In this document: one piece after another, positions 12,786 to 24,750 of the stretch
Position numbering within the stretch: position 1 is the stretch's first letter
How the letters are laid out: the number at the start of each line of letters is the position of its first letter
From: Pterois miles
Taxonomy: Eukaryota; Chordata; Actinopteri; Perciformes; Scorpaenidae
Length of the DNA: 64,000 nt
Direction of reading: 5' to 3'
Assembly: GCA_947000775.1 (NCBI GenBank)
Contig: CAMQGK010000416.1
Location: forward strand, 336,001 to 400,000
Notes under the pieces: model-generated
What the model saw: only the letters and a program-made list of their open reading frames with translations
Database searches by the model: none
What the model was told of the DNA's origin: nothing
Translations under genes and position numbers: made by a program

Positions 12786-14547
12786 GGTACTACTCCCCTC
12801 CACTGAGGTAAATGCTTAATATGCCAGCCTAATATGTTTGTCCCCCAGTGTGTGTTCAGCGAACGACTGATTGTCCTGATTGGCCAGCTGCTCTTGGAAT
12901 GGATGGATGTGATTGGAGGAGAGTATTTCCCATACAGTCCAGTAGGATGTGGAGCCTGTGTATGTTAAAACAGTGTAGCTGCTCAATTGCATCGTTGCTG
13001 TACATTTTATAGGACTTAAAGTCATTAATATATGAATACAAACCTATTTTTTAAATCTATCATACAATATCGTACAATATACAGCATACAAGCAAGTTAA
13101 TTTGTCAAGAAGGTCATTGAAGGTCAAGTTCACTTATTAGCTGTTTGAGTATTCAGCTGCATCTCACTCTCAATTCATACTAAATGACGTGCAAATTAAT
13201 TTTGTGTTTGCAGTGAAATATTTGCAGATACTTTCAATATAAACTTTCCCTCATTATGTTGGAGGAAGAAGATTGGGTTTTATCCTACTACCTTTGGAGG
13301 AATATATGATTTTGTCTGCTACTGCTGATGACAGGTACAGTACTTTTAAGAATCGCTCCTGAATCAGTGCACAGCTGGAGTCAGTGTAAAAATGACAAAA
13401 TACAGAAGCAGAAAGCGAAGACAGGACAATCCCCCCTCTAGCATCTCTGCTGTCAAGCTTCTATTCAATGTGTGCGTTAATATGAAAATGTTGTGTGACC
13501 TGATAACGTTATTGCTTTTCATTCACAGTGATGGATAACTGAAGCTGAGTGATGTTAGACATCTCCGGAGTTATTTTATTTTCACATGTACTCTGCTTTG
13601 TAGAATGGTCTCAATAGTAATTTAATTATATTACTAATATTCCTGCTAACATGGCCTCTCAAAGCCTCTCAACTGGGGGGCAAAACATCATGGTTTGGCT
13701 TAAAATAAGTATGTCTGGTACATTATTTAAGTTTCCGATGTAAATTAAGTAACAGCAGTCTGCTGGGTGAAAGTCCTGAACCCCCCATCTACCCTGACCT
13801 CCTCTGTACACGTACTTCTGCGGCCTATGATTAGAAACGCATTTTTGATATGTCAAAAACAAAAACAATCCAGGAAAAAAATGTTTTCCTTGAAACGTAA
13901 TTGACAGTGCAATTTTGTTGAATAGGAACGCAATTTGTTGGTGACCAGGCTGGTTAAAACCCTCATCTTGAGACTACGAGAGTAGAGCTCCTTCACTAAG
14001 TCAAACCTAATCCAAACCTCTAAAAACAGTTTTCTCCTGATCCTCAGATCCCTCCCACCAACGTCTTTTCTCTTTTTCTCTTCACTGTTTTAAAGCGCTT
14101 GGAGCTTTTCACTGCTTTCATTCAGTCCATGTAACACTTCATTTGGTGGTCATGTCGCCCTTTATTACCTGAATCGCATCACTGGTGCGACTCCTGACCT
14201 CTATTCACCAGTCAGCATCTAGTTCACTCTGCAGTACGCTTTCACACTATATTCTGTTGAAGGTCTTTGTTCATTATATTTTCAAATCAATAATTTACTG
14301 AGAATCCAGAGCAAAGTTTCTCACTGATGCTAAGGTCTTCTTGGCCTGAAGCAATCAGACAGCTTACATCTTCTTACATGAAGTCCGGTTGTGTGTTTTT
14401 ATAAAGAATGCTTTCTTTGTTGAGTTTGTTGCCATGTTCTGTCCACATTTTTACAATTTCTGACATCAGCAGCCAACATGACACCAGCATGTCAACTACC
14501 ATGTCACCACATCCTAGACTCGGTTTATCCATAGCTCTGGTGCTTAC

Positions 14548-14714
14548 CTTGGTACCTTATGGCAATGCCAGTGGATGTGCCTGTAGCGTCTGTAGTCAGC
14601 TCAGTGAAGAGATGTCTGGACGAGCTGAGTAGACCTTCATTGGGAAGATACTCCACCTCATATGAATCATACAGGGCAGCTGCAGCTATGCTGTTACCAT
14701 TTTTGATCAGCAGC
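14548..14714 (-). CDS. sez6: sez6-like exon: second half of CUB domain 2
   Basis: A 167-bp exon entered in phase 2 and left in phase 1, encoding about 56 residues: RLLIKNGNSIAA, then YDSYEVEYLPNEGLLSS, then RHLFTELTTDATGTSTGIAIRYQ. The acceptor is cttctag (14715-14721) and the donor gtaagc (14542-14547). YDSYEVEYLP is a hallmark block of the SEZ6 family. The final Ile-Arg-Tyr is the last beta-strand typical of CUB domains. No cysteine is present, so CUB2 has only its first disulfide, unlike a canonical four-Cys CUB; I believe this is a family feature rather than a mutation. No N-glycosylation sequon is present in this exon. Confidence 0.9.
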
Positions 14715-14779
14715 CTAGAAGAAAGGGTTGTTGTTAGTTGACAGTCGTTGATCAAATTAATACCTGGGACACAGATCGT

Positions 14780-15010
14780 GCTCATTTTCAGGCTCATACT
14801 AGTATTGTTTTCTTATACTGTCTGCCTGAATACACATGTATTCTCTGTCTGAAACACTGTTTTAGCATCTGTCTCTTTAAGCCTCCCTCTATAAAGGCCC
14901 AGTCTGCTCTGATAGGTCACTGTTTCTGGTCTTCCTCATCTGCGCTGTCGCCATCTTCACATCTTGCTTTCACAGTATTTATATGGCACCTGAAACAATT
15001 CAAATATCAC
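14780..15010 (+). repeat. Partial copy of the 26.0-29.6 kb outer TIR element
   Basis: tgctcattttcaggctcat, actgtctgcctgaata, ctctgtctgaaacact and gtctctttaagcct match the left arm of the element starting at 26004 (there actgttttt..., gtctgtctgaata, ctctgtctgaaacact). The end toward the exon is only about 66 bp from the acceptor at 14715. Confidence 0.6.
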
Positions 15011-15689
15011 TTTCTGCAATTTGGGACCTTTAAAGGATCATAGGATTACCTAATATTGCATGTTTTGACCATAGAGAACAGTAGGTTATATTTTATGCAA
15101 AAGCTAGACTAATAAATAGTTTGCATTACCAACTGATCAAATGACTGTGTGTAATACAGTATGCCTATGATGAACCCACAGGGTAATATCACCAGCTCTG
15201 CAGCCTTTTTCTGCCTCTGATGGCAGAAAAATCTGCTCTCATAAACCTGGTTTCCAGCAGCAGCAGGCAGCTGTGAAAACAGCTCCAGTAAGCCACTGTT
15301 CACTACACGCTCAGCACCAACCAGTTGCTGATTAGCTGGTGAACACCTGAAGCATTTAGCAGCTAAAGAGATGACTAAAACAGAGCTAGAAGGACAGTGA
15401 ATGTTGGACTCTGATTCATATGTTGGACACAAACAGACCTCCATACTAATGTTGCTTCATGTCTACTGGATGTGGAAATAGACAGTTCTTCATGGCTAAC
15501 ATGATCAACATATTGACTAATGTGTAGGGGGCAAGGCAGTAGCTCGGCGATCTTCTCAAGTTAAACATCCAAGACTATCATCTCGGGAGGTGACTCTCCC
15601 CCAAGTAATGATCCAAAGTCATGCATGTAAGCAGGTGCTACGAATGCCAGATGTCTTTGTAATTCAAGATCATGAACAAACAAAGCAGA

Positions 15690-15775
15690 CAAATTCAAAC
15701 TGCTCTTGAAATCAGACAAAATAGACCTCGCCTGCATTACTGAGACCTGGGCTCACTCACGTTTCCCAGATGAGT
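15690..15775 (+). mobile_element. LINE endonuclease-like fragment
   Basis: One frame reads KSDKIDLACITETWAHS followed by RFPDES. The pattern (Lys-Ile-Asp-hydrophobic-ITETW) is that of the ETW catalytic motif in apurinic-like endonucleases of L2/CR1-type LINEs. Only about 30 residues survive and no reverse transcriptase follows. Confidence 0.45.
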
Positions 15776-16877
15776 CACTTGCATGCATGGTTAGTGTTGT
15801 TTTTAAATGTAGGTATGGTTGTGTGTATGGTTGTATTTATGTATGGGCATACAGACACGTGTATGAGAAAATGTATTGCTTTCATTTTTTATGACATTCA
15901 ATCATGTATAGATTTCTATTTATATCAATGTAAATTCTGCTTCTATTCACTTAACTGTGAACATGAATGCAAATAAACTCAAACTCATGTTGTGCTTTCA
16001 GCTTCTTGCACTGCCCCAAAATCCATTATTGCAGTTTTAACAGTCACATCATATACTTCAAACTGTAATTAAGAGCGAGCGAGAAACCGTTCAGTCTCCT
16101 TGTTGTAATTATGAGTCAGAGATGTCTCCCTCACACAGTGTCTAAAATGGCTGCAAACTCTCCATCACTGTAAAAGCAGAGTGGGTTCAAAAGTCAAGAA
16201 TTCAAATGTCCACCACCGTTCGTGTCCTGTGTCATCAAAAATCAACGTTGACTTATTTTAAGTTACGTAACATTACTATCTTGCTTATGTAGTGTTACTA
16301 TGTCACATAATACACATAATGAGTCTACTTAATTACATAACAAACATACCTATTTTAACCCATACCACAATCTTTTCCCAAACTTAATCTAATAGTTTTG
16401 TTGCCTAAAGCTCACCAAGTTGTTTCCTGTTTATCTTGAAAAGATAGTGCATGTAGTGAGCAGAAACTGACAAGTGCAAAACTGACACTAGAGGGATACC
16501 TTGAGCGTTGTAGTTTTTGACAGGACATTCCTGTTCCTCACACTGCTGACACTGTATCACTGCATCACGGTTCAGATTTAATAATCAATTAACAACACAG
16601 CAGTTTAACCACATAATGGAAAAAAAATCTAAAACTGCTAATAATCTCTCTGGTATGGTACTGCATGTCAAAGTTTCACCAGGAAGTTGGTGTGTGAACT
16701 ATGATGGGTATTTACAGCTCACAGTTTGCATATGTTTGACTAACCTGGAGGTTTGTTTACAACCTGTCTGATCGTGTTTCACATGGCAGCAGTGACGTTG
16801 GTCACTACAGTGTTTATTATTATTATTGCGTTATTGTAGGAATGATGCAAACAAGATCCACACTGAAATACAGATTA

Positions 16878-17313
16878 TTTAATGCTGCAGTGGGTAGAAA
16901 TGGAGCATATGATTAAAGAAGTTCAAACTAGGCAGCGCTGATCAAATATGAATCAATATTCCGTTACTGTAATGATTATTTCTCTCAGATGCTGTCAGAA
17001 ACATCTTGTAGTTACTGTTTAGCTGTAAAATGAGAAAGTTTGTGACCCGGCAGCCATGTTGAGATCACTAAAGAAATACTAAGCACCGCCCACCAGCCAG
17101 AGCACAGCCAATAGGAACTCTTTCTCTTAAATGGCCTGTGATTGGTCAAAATTTCCCATCACAGGACAGATGTTTTAAATCCTGAAAACAGCCATGAGGA
17201 GGAGCAGGAGTCCAGTTTTCTCTCAGAACACTTAAATTACAATATGCTGAAAGGTTATTATGGGATTTTTGCCCAGTGAGGTTGGAAATATACTGACTGC
17301 TGCCACTTTAATG
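16878..17313 (+). mobile_element. Miniature TIR-like element, copy 1 of 3
   Basis: The left end is tttaatgctgcagtgggtag and the right end, reverse-complemented, is attaaagtggcagcagtcag. Internal blocks (cagccaataggaac, tggcctgtgattggtcaaa, gaaaggttattatgg) recur at about 37990-38346 and, inverted, at 62580-62900. It is non-coding; two inverted CCAAT-type blocks are part of the repeat and should not be read as a promoter. Confidence 0.6.
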
Positions 17314-18064
17314 GATCCATTTACTCTGATTAATTAGACCCTATAAAGGTCTCAGGCCCATAAAGAGCCACTCATCAGGGTGAGGAAAGTTTCATAGCAG
17401 ATTACTGTGACCCAGCTGATGCTTCATGTTGTATTGTCATCTGTTTCAGCGGTCAGACTCGGTGTGTTTATCCGCGGTATGTCAGAGTCCTTCTCGGTTC
17501 CTCGTGGTGGTCTGCATTGATCTCCCCCTGCTCTGCCTTTGGCTTTCATTTAAATTATGCCTCTAATGTAGCGAGAAGAGTGTGTAACAGAGCTCAACAG
17601 AGCTTGATGTCAAAATAAAATCCATACTGATATCTATTCTTTATGTTTTTATTCACACCAGCTGAAAGTGGAGTGTTCTTCCTTTTCGGTTTATTTTTCT
17701 GAACTGGTGAAAAGTATCATTTCCTCCCCAGTCTGGTTGAAAACAATTTTATACAATGAATACAGTGTACCCTATATGAAAGTAAAACAGAATTAATTAT
17801 TATATCTCACTCAGTAAAAATCTCTGCTATTCCCCTAAAAAGACCCAGAGATCAGATGAAACCTCCTGGAATCGTCCAGGCCAAAAACAGCGCTGGAAGG
17901 AGTCAGATTCACCATTGGTTAACGTCCGTACTTACAAATCATGTAGTGAATGAAGACTTTTGATTTTAATATGTCTTTTAAAAAAGATGTTTTCCTACCT
18001 TCCAGGATGCCATTGGCTTCCATACATATTTTTTTTCCCCATACAGTATGTAGTTATTAGATTT

Positions 18065-18285
18065 CCATGTTCCCCCCGTTAGTGTGGGTTTTCTCCAGAT
18101 TCTCCGGTTTCCTCCCACAGTCCAAAGAATCAGTTCATTGTTGACTCTAAATGTCCCATAGGTGTTAATGTGAGTGTGAATGGTTTATGTGCCAGCCCTG
18201 CGATGGACTGGTGACCTGTACAGGCTGTACTCCACCTTTTCCCAGTGTCAGCTGGGATCGGCTCCAGCTGGTTTCAGATGGATGA
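18065..18285 (+). repeat. 5'-truncated, diverged tRNA-like SINE (same family as 43.8-46.3 kb)
   Basis: gtgtgggttttctccagatt, ggtttcctcccacagtccaa, gcgatggactggtgacctgt and cagctgggatcggctccagc are diverged forms of the 3' part of the SINEs at 44065-44425. The tRNA-like head is missing. The copy ends in gatggatgaatgaa. Confidence 0.75.
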
Positions 18286-20023
18286 ATGAATAGTGGCTGT
18301 GTTTGAGCGCTCCAGATGAAAATTAAATAGTCTATAAGCCCACCCTTGGAATCCTGTAGGATATTTTTGTATTAATATTAACAAATTACCACACAGTTCT
18401 CTTCTGTCTTGAAATAATATAAATCACATTTACAATGGAGTGAATTATGAAAGGCAAACTCTGCGGCAGCGGCATGAAATGGGCGACATTCTCATGTTAA
18501 CTTGTTTCATATCACCCCATTGTCATGCCCTTTGGCTTTATTTTTGGCATCAATACCACTATAGGTTTGGTGCCACTTTAGGTTTAGCAATAAACTACAT
18601 GGTTTGTGTTTAAAACTACTACGTTTGTAGACTGAAATTGAAGCTGAATGCTGTGGACATAGAACACAGCTGATTGTAATGTGAAAGTGAATCTTGGTCT
18701 GAAAGCCTTGTTGTTGGGTCATGAAATCACATCACCACACTGCTGGTGCACACTCTGTTTACTGCCACAGGTGGGCTTACATTTTACTTAATGGAAAGCC
18801 TGGTACATTTCATACAAGCGCAAAAGGGTGCCTTGTGCCGTGGTATTGAACGCTGATGGCCGTGACAACGGGACAAAGTATTTGATGCCCTGGGAATGAA
18901 AACGGACAGAAATGGGGCGGTGGTGGAGGCAATAAATCTCAGTGAAGTCTGTGTAGGCAAAGTAAAAGACCAGCGCTTGTCCCTCACTATAAGCAACTGA
19001 AGTTGGTGACTACAATTTTAATATTGCAGATAGGAATGATGGCCAAAACCACAGAAAATAAAACCCACACTGAAAAACAGACTTGAATGAATTCATTTGT
19101 GAGAAATGGAAACAAACAAAAAAAATGTTAAATCTATGCAAGAACAACACAAAAACATTGTGAAATTAATGTAGCAGAAAAACATGTTGGCACTGGGCAT
19201 TTCTGCAAACCAGGGATACGTTGAATGGCGACGTTTTTTCCTTCTGTAGTGCAACTGACAGTTTAAATAGCAAAACGAGACACAGTAGGTGGGTGGGAAG
19301 AGAGAGGTGGATGGGCCAAACAAATAAGGCTTTCATCCAGGTGATCGGTGCTCGTTTGTGTCCCATGTTCACAACTTTCACTGGACAAATGAAGAAGCTT
19401 TAAGCCAAACCATGTAGTTCGTTTACCAAACTAACTATAGTAGTCTTGTTGCATTATTACGGTTACTGCATTACTTTGTATGTTGTCACTTTATTATCCG
19501 AACACAAACTATGATCTTTTTACTAATATTAGCCCAGTAGCTTTGCTGCCTAAACCTAACCAATCATTTCACAACGCCGCATGTGGCACTGTGTTTCTGC
19601 AAGTCTGATACGAGGCTGATATGAAACCTATTTATGAGAAACGTCATCTATTCAACTGCTCTGTGATTTGCAGAAACATCCAATCACAACATTTATTTTT
19701 CCTAGCGACTGGTTACTTAGAGTAACTTATAATAAAAAATAACAGTCATTATAATGCATTATAAAATGTGACAATGAATTACAACTATGGGAATTTTAAT
19801 ACAACCTGATCTTGAAATATGATCCAAAAATATTTCTGTATAATACTTGACCTTACAAGTCATTATAAAGTGCTTTATAGTGTGTCTTAGTTATTGTTAT
19901 ACAGCATAATTAATATGTATGAATGCTGATAACTTTAATTATACAGTGCTATAAATTATAGATTATATTGGTATTATAGAAATGGACATCACAGAAAGTG
20001 TACCCGCTGAAGGTCCTGCTTAC

Positions 20024-20192
20024 CGATCATCATCCTCAGCCAACGCCACCTTCTCAAAGTGGATATGTATTCTGTGGCCCTCAGGGGCCTCCAGCAGCCA
20101 GTGGCAGGTCAGGTTGTTACTGTAGTTGCTGGGAAAACCAGGTGAGACGATCCGGCCGACTGTGACATTCCTGATCAATCCACCACAGGCAG
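20024..20192 (-). CDS. sez6: sez6-like exon: first half of CUB domain 2
   Basis: A 169-bp exon, phase 1 in and phase 2 out, encoding about 56 residues: AACGGLIRNVTVGRIV, then SPGFPSNYSNNLTCHW, then LLEAPEGHRIHIHFEKV and ALAEDDDR. The Cys of ACGG and the Cys of LTCHW form the CUB disulfide; SPGFPSNYSNN is the classical CUB N-terminal motif. Three N-glycosylation sequons are present (NVT, NYS, NLT). The EDDD acidic patch sits where CUB domains often bind calcium, though I cannot prove binding. The acceptor is ctcccag (20193-20199) and the donor gtaagc (20018-20023). The split Arg codon (CG+G) joins the next exon without a gap. Confidence 0.92.
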
Positions 20193-21340
20193 CTGGGAGA
20201 GAGGAGGAAGAAGGAATGCAAAAGTGCACTGGATTGTTTATATTGAAAATACAGTACATTGATATATTGGTAAAACTGGTGCTGAGAGCATCACATGCCC
20301 TGTTAACTTACTGGCCATTGATAAGCTTATTTGTCCAAAGTAAACTCTGGTGTCAGTATAGACAAACAGGATGCAACCAGGCCAGAGAAGGCATTGATGG
20401 ATGTTTCATGATTCTCAAAGGACTTTCCATCTGAGCACTAAAATCACTATGACACTATGTTAAATGGTGAATTCACTAAAACAAATTGAGCTGGGAGCCA
20501 ACATGAAGAAACCGAAGCTGGGAGGGGGGACAGACCTGCCTGTAGTATGATGTCTCATATGCTAAATTCAGCACAATGTATATTTCCACAGATCTAATTT
20601 GATCAATAAAATGTCGTACTCACCATTCAGCAACTTTTTGCCAAGTACTGTTCTGATTCAATAATCAATCACTTCTCTGCTATATCTGCTGTTAAGTTTC
20701 TGTCAATAGAATTCAGTATTTCCTATAGCTGTTTCAAATTAAAAGCCAAACTGGAACACAGATGATGTCCTTTAATCGTCTGAAAGACTTTTAGTGTGAA
20801 ATGTCTGGACAGGAACACAGTTTTCATTCCCTTAGTTATTTTAATTGCTTCAATTTTACCTTTTTTGGCTACTGATGGGGGAATGTTGGGTCTCTGTAAA
20901 TGATAGAGTAAGGTCTAGACTGATTGTCACCATTGAAGTAAATTGAATTGAAAAAAATTAACTGAATTGAAGTGTTGACTTAACAGCAACCACAACATAG
21001 TAAATTGGAAGCAACTACAAATAACTAGGGAATAAAAACAGTATTTCTGTCTAATAAAATCTCAAAAACACTACTTGAATTAATGCTCTGGAACTATAAA
21101 AACACCATATTGAATTAAGGTAAACACACAAATAAATAAGAAAACTAGGGATGCTTCTCACTAAAATACAAGACTAAATACCAGAGTGTGCAGCTATGTT
21201 TGGCCTATGGACTTCTTCTGGCATCCTCCCTGACTTCCTGCTTCTTCACCGGCTGTTTTGTTTGTTCGCCCCCTGGTGTTTCTATACTGCAACGGATAAC
21301 GCTTCGAGAGCCTCTGTGAGCTCGGAGCCATAAAGCTTAA

Positions 21341-22063
21341 AGGAGCAGTGTGTAGGATTTCGTGGCAGCTAGCGACGAGGCCAGATTGCAACCGATGGAT
21401 ACCCCTCCGCTCCCCTTGTGTAGAGATCCTATGGCCTTAAGGGAACATAAAACTGTGAAAGGTCATCAACCAGTGTTTGGTTTGTCTGTTCTGGGCTACT
21501 GAAGAAAGACGGTGGTGCAACATGGTGGACACCATTGAAGAGGACCAAGTCCAAGGGAAGAATGCCAGGCTTTGAAGCAAGTGGCCAAACTACAACTTCC
21601 AGGTTTGTCATGTGATGCCACTCCTAGAGACTTATATTGGGAAAGAGACCCTGTAACGCAGCGGAAATTTTTTTTTCGGTAAATCAACTTCCCAGTATAA
21701 ACACATTAGCAGCCCTTATTTAAATCATTAGCATCTAAAAGTTGCTTAAGTGCACTAATCTAGAGTTTTGTTTGTGCTGTTGTTCATGTGAATGAGCCTC
21801 AGTACGAGCGCCTGGGAGACAGGGTTCAATGAAAAGCTGTGCGCTTGCTCCATGAGCCCATAGATATGGAAGATTGCTCCATTTCTCTTTATACATCCAC
21901 GAAGAGGACTTGCTCGCTGTGTAGATATGAAGGACTCATTCTAAGCTGATCAAAACGCACTGATTCTAAGTGTCAGGTGACTTTAAACTAATGAAAACAT
22001 CACAATAAAAAATATTATATTCAATTTCTGCCAACAGAGTCCCTGAAATCCTACACACCGTAA
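21341..22063. mobile_element. Miniature TIR DNA transposon, about 720 bp
   Basis: The left end gcagtgtgtaggattt is matched inverted at the right end by aatcctacacaccg (about 22047-22060), a TIR of some 15 bp. Internal text (gattgcaaccgatggatacc, cctccgctccccttgtgtag) is familiar from many fish genomes. There is no coding capacity. TTAA precedes the left end (21337-21340) but is not repeated at the right. Confidence 0.7.
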
Positions 22064-22186
22064 TCGTGGGCTGTTCAAAAAAATCTAATAACTCTGTATA
22101 TCCTTCCAAAAATAATGCTCCTTTTTACTCAAAATAATGTACAGACCTCAGCAGCATCCACTAGAACTGCTTTTCACCAAATAAAT

Positions 22187-22264
22187 AGTAATAATAATAA
22201 TAATAAATAATATATATAATAATAATAATAATATATAATAATAATAATAAAGTAGTAATAATAA
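22187..22264. repeat. (AAT)n microsatellite, imperfect
   Basis: About 78 bp of ataata with short interruptions; it yields artificial poly-Tyr/Ile frames on the minus strand. Confidence 0.9.
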
Positions 22265-22572
22265 CAAGTGCCGACAGTGTACGTGGCTAGAAGCCATTGG
22301 AGGTAGGGGAGAAAATACGTTGTTGTAATTTGGCTGAACTGACCATTGAAATTGGCCAAATTATTATATACTGTAATTAGTCTGAAAGTCGATTGTTTGT
22401 GCAGCTTTATCTAATTTATTAAATTTATCATTTTGATTTATCATTCAGCATTTTTTTTTTTTATTTTAAATTCAAGCTCATGAACCAAGAAATGAGGTGA
22501 GAAAGATAAAGATCATAAGAGATACAATCAGATTTATCAACACATACAGAAAATCCATCTACAGCTATAGGA

Positions 22573-22574
<2 letters not shown>

Positions 22575-22608
<34 letters not shown>
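22575..22608 (+). repeat. (GT)n microsatellite
   Basis: An uninterrupted GT run of about 34 bp. A complementary (CA)n run starts 126 bp further on, so the two arms can pair. Confidence 0.95.
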
Positions 22609-22609
<1 letters not shown>

Positions 22610-22733
22610 GGGTCCCAGATGATCAGGTCAAGGTTACTCATGCAGGCAAAGCTTAATTAAAGCAGAGCAGGAAGAATAAACCCAGTGGCATCCTGCCCAG
22701 CCTTCAGTAATCACACCTCGATACACCTGCTCT

Positions 22734-22801
<68 letters not shown>
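22734..22801 (+). repeat. (CA)n microsatellite
   Basis: An uninterrupted CA run of about 66 bp, facing the (GT)n run at 22575-22608. Confidence 0.95.
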
Positions 22802-22805
<4 letters not shown>

Positions 22806-23153
22806 ATGGAGATGGCAGAGATACAGATGTACAGCCACACAAACGCCCTGTTTGAAATAGCTTGAAGAGAAACTTTCCCTGCAGTGATCTGTTGATCAGG
22901 GTGATCGGGAGTAAAATGGTCACTTATTATTCATCAGCCAGCCTCTTAGGAGCAAAGACAGAAAGAAAGAAAAAACATTCATCATCCATACACTCCTGAG
23001 GGAGTCCAGTTCTGGCTCTATGACTGTCACACAAAAGGACCAGAAGGTCCAAAATGCTGTGATTGTTGATGGGAAATGAAAATCTAGCAGGAAGTGACTG
23101 AAGCCAATTAACACAGATTCAGAAAAACAATGCTGAAAAGTAACAGCACGACC

Positions 23154-23703
23154 CCATTACGTCAGCATTACGTCAGCATTACGTCAGCATTACGTCAGCA
23201 TTACGTCAGCATTACGTCAACATTACGTCAGCATTACGTCAGCATTACGTCAGCATTACGTCAGCATTACGTCAGCATTACGTCAACATTACGTCAGCAT
23301 TACGTCAGCATTACGTCAGCATTACGTCAGCATTACGTCAGCATTACGTCAACATTACGTCAGCATTACGTCAGCATTACGTCAACATTACGTCAGCATT
23401 ACGTCAGCATTACGTCAGCATTACCTCAGCATTACCTCAGCATTACGTCAGCATTATACATTACGTCAGCATTACGTCACATTACGTCAACATTACGCAG
23501 CATTACGTCAGCATTACGTCAACATTACGTCAGCATTACGTCAACATTACGTCAGCATTACGTCAACATTACGTCAGCATTACGTCAACATTACGTCAGC
23601 ATTACGTCAGCATTACGTCAACATTACGTTAGCATTACGTCAACATTACGTCAGCATTACGTCAACATTACGTCAACATTACGTCAGCATTACGTTACCT
23701 CAG
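23154..23703. repeat. 11-bp minisatellite with CRE-like core (about 50 units)
   Basis: The unit is GTCAGCATTAC or GTCAACATTAC. Nearly every junction makes ATTACGTCA, which is TGACGTAAT on the other strand, one base from the CREB/ATF octamer. In the first part a higher-order period is visible: five AGC units then one AAC unit, 66 bp, three times in a row (AAC at 23216, 23282, 23348). The 3' half approaches an AGC/AAC alternation of 22 bp. Rare variants are cctcagc, gttagc and small deletions near 23453-23500. The 196-residue open frame over it is a by-product of the repeat. Confidence 0.97.
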
Positions 23704-23808
23704 CAGGCCAAGTTTACTGACAATACAAAGTACCACAACACCCTGCTTATGTTAAGTAATGTTAACAGTTATGCTAAAGAGAATGATAATTTGAATATAT
23801 TTAAAAGG

Positions 23809-23813
<5 letters not shown>

Positions 23814-23869
<56 letters not shown>
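23814..23869. repeat. (TA)n microsatellite
   Basis: About 56 bp of alternating TA, starting roughly 110 bp after the 11-bp array. Confidence 0.95.
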
Positions 23870-23871
<2 letters not shown>

Positions 23872-23899
23872 TGTATACAGTAGAGTCTCTAAATATTAA

Positions 23900-24750
23900 T
23901 TTAAGTTTTAAGTATTATATAGTTTGAAAAATGTCTGTATTATTATGTGTGATGTACACACTAATTTAAAAGAAATATGATATTAATGTAAATGCAGGTA
24001 ATGCTATCAATAATTCTGCCAATTATAGCAGCAATGATATTAATATACAATGCCCATTTTTTGTACATTTAAAGAAATATCTTGGTTTATTAAATACATT
24101 TCTGTTTATAAATAATTATGTTGTATTTATTAATTATTTAATTCTCTATTATTATTATTATTTTACTGTAAATGTCACACAATAAGTTGAAAGACAAAAT
24201 ATAATTTAGTTTGCCATCATTGTAATGCAATATAATAAATAATAATGCAATGTAATAAATAATGAAACTATATTTATTAATGTTATGTTACTAAGTAATA
24301 TATTATATTATTGTATTATTATATTAGATAAACAGGTTACAATAGTATAGAAAATAAATAATGCTGAACATATTCATGATAAAAATAATAATTATTATTA
24401 TGGCAATGGTGATGCGCTAATATTTTAAAGAAATGGATTGGTTTATCAATACATTTCTGTTTATAAGTAATGTGTATTCATCACTTACATTAAGTAATAT
24501 GTATTATCTATTATCTATCATTATTATCTATTATATTATAGATTATATAATACTACTATTACTACTACTACTTCTACTACTAATAATAATAATAATAATT
24601 ACAACACAGTAAGCACAATGTTTTTTATTATTTTGAATATTATTTAGAAAATTATTAAAACAAGAAATCAATTATCAAACCATTAGCATACCAATTAGCA
24701 AATATCACAATATATATAACTTATGCACTATGCAGATTACAAATAGTTTA
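23900..24750. repeat. A/T-rich block with a diverged internal duplication
   Basis: The block is strongly A/T-rich. The segment tttattaaatacatttctg followed by tttataaataat near 24090 recurs as tttatcaatacatttctg followed by tttataagtaat near 24450, about 360 bp on. Several ATT/AAT triplet runs lie between and after them. Confidence 0.6.

Larger units (their letters stand above)
9051..14547 (-). other. sez6: sez6-like intron (5497 bp) between CUB2 and sushi 2
   Basis: It contains a hAT-like element (9656-10644) and two older repeats (12180-12480, 12500-12785). I see nothing I can name in 9060-9650, 10650-12170 or 12790-14540. The donor is gtaagc at 14542-14547. Confidence 0.8.
14715..20023 (-). 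other. sez6: sez6-like intron (5309 bp) inside the CUB2 coding region
   Basis: It holds a repeat copy at 14780-15010, possibly continuing as another fish repeat to about 15530 (cagtaagccactgttcact, gcatttagcagctaaagag), a short LINE-like fragment near 15690, a TIR element at 16878-17313 and a truncated SINE at 18065-18285. I see nothing I can name in 15900-16870, 17320-18050 or 18300-20020; the last few hundred bases are A/T-rich. Confidence 0.8.

Noticed and set aside
17090..17150. CCAAT-like motifs as a possible promoter
   Set aside because: The same motifs occur in the other two copies of the repeat family, so they belong to the element.
23130..23720. 196-residue open frame of repeating SALRQHYV type
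   Set aside because: It is a by-product of the 11-bp tandem repeat; 33 bp (three units) equals 11 codons, so frames stay open.
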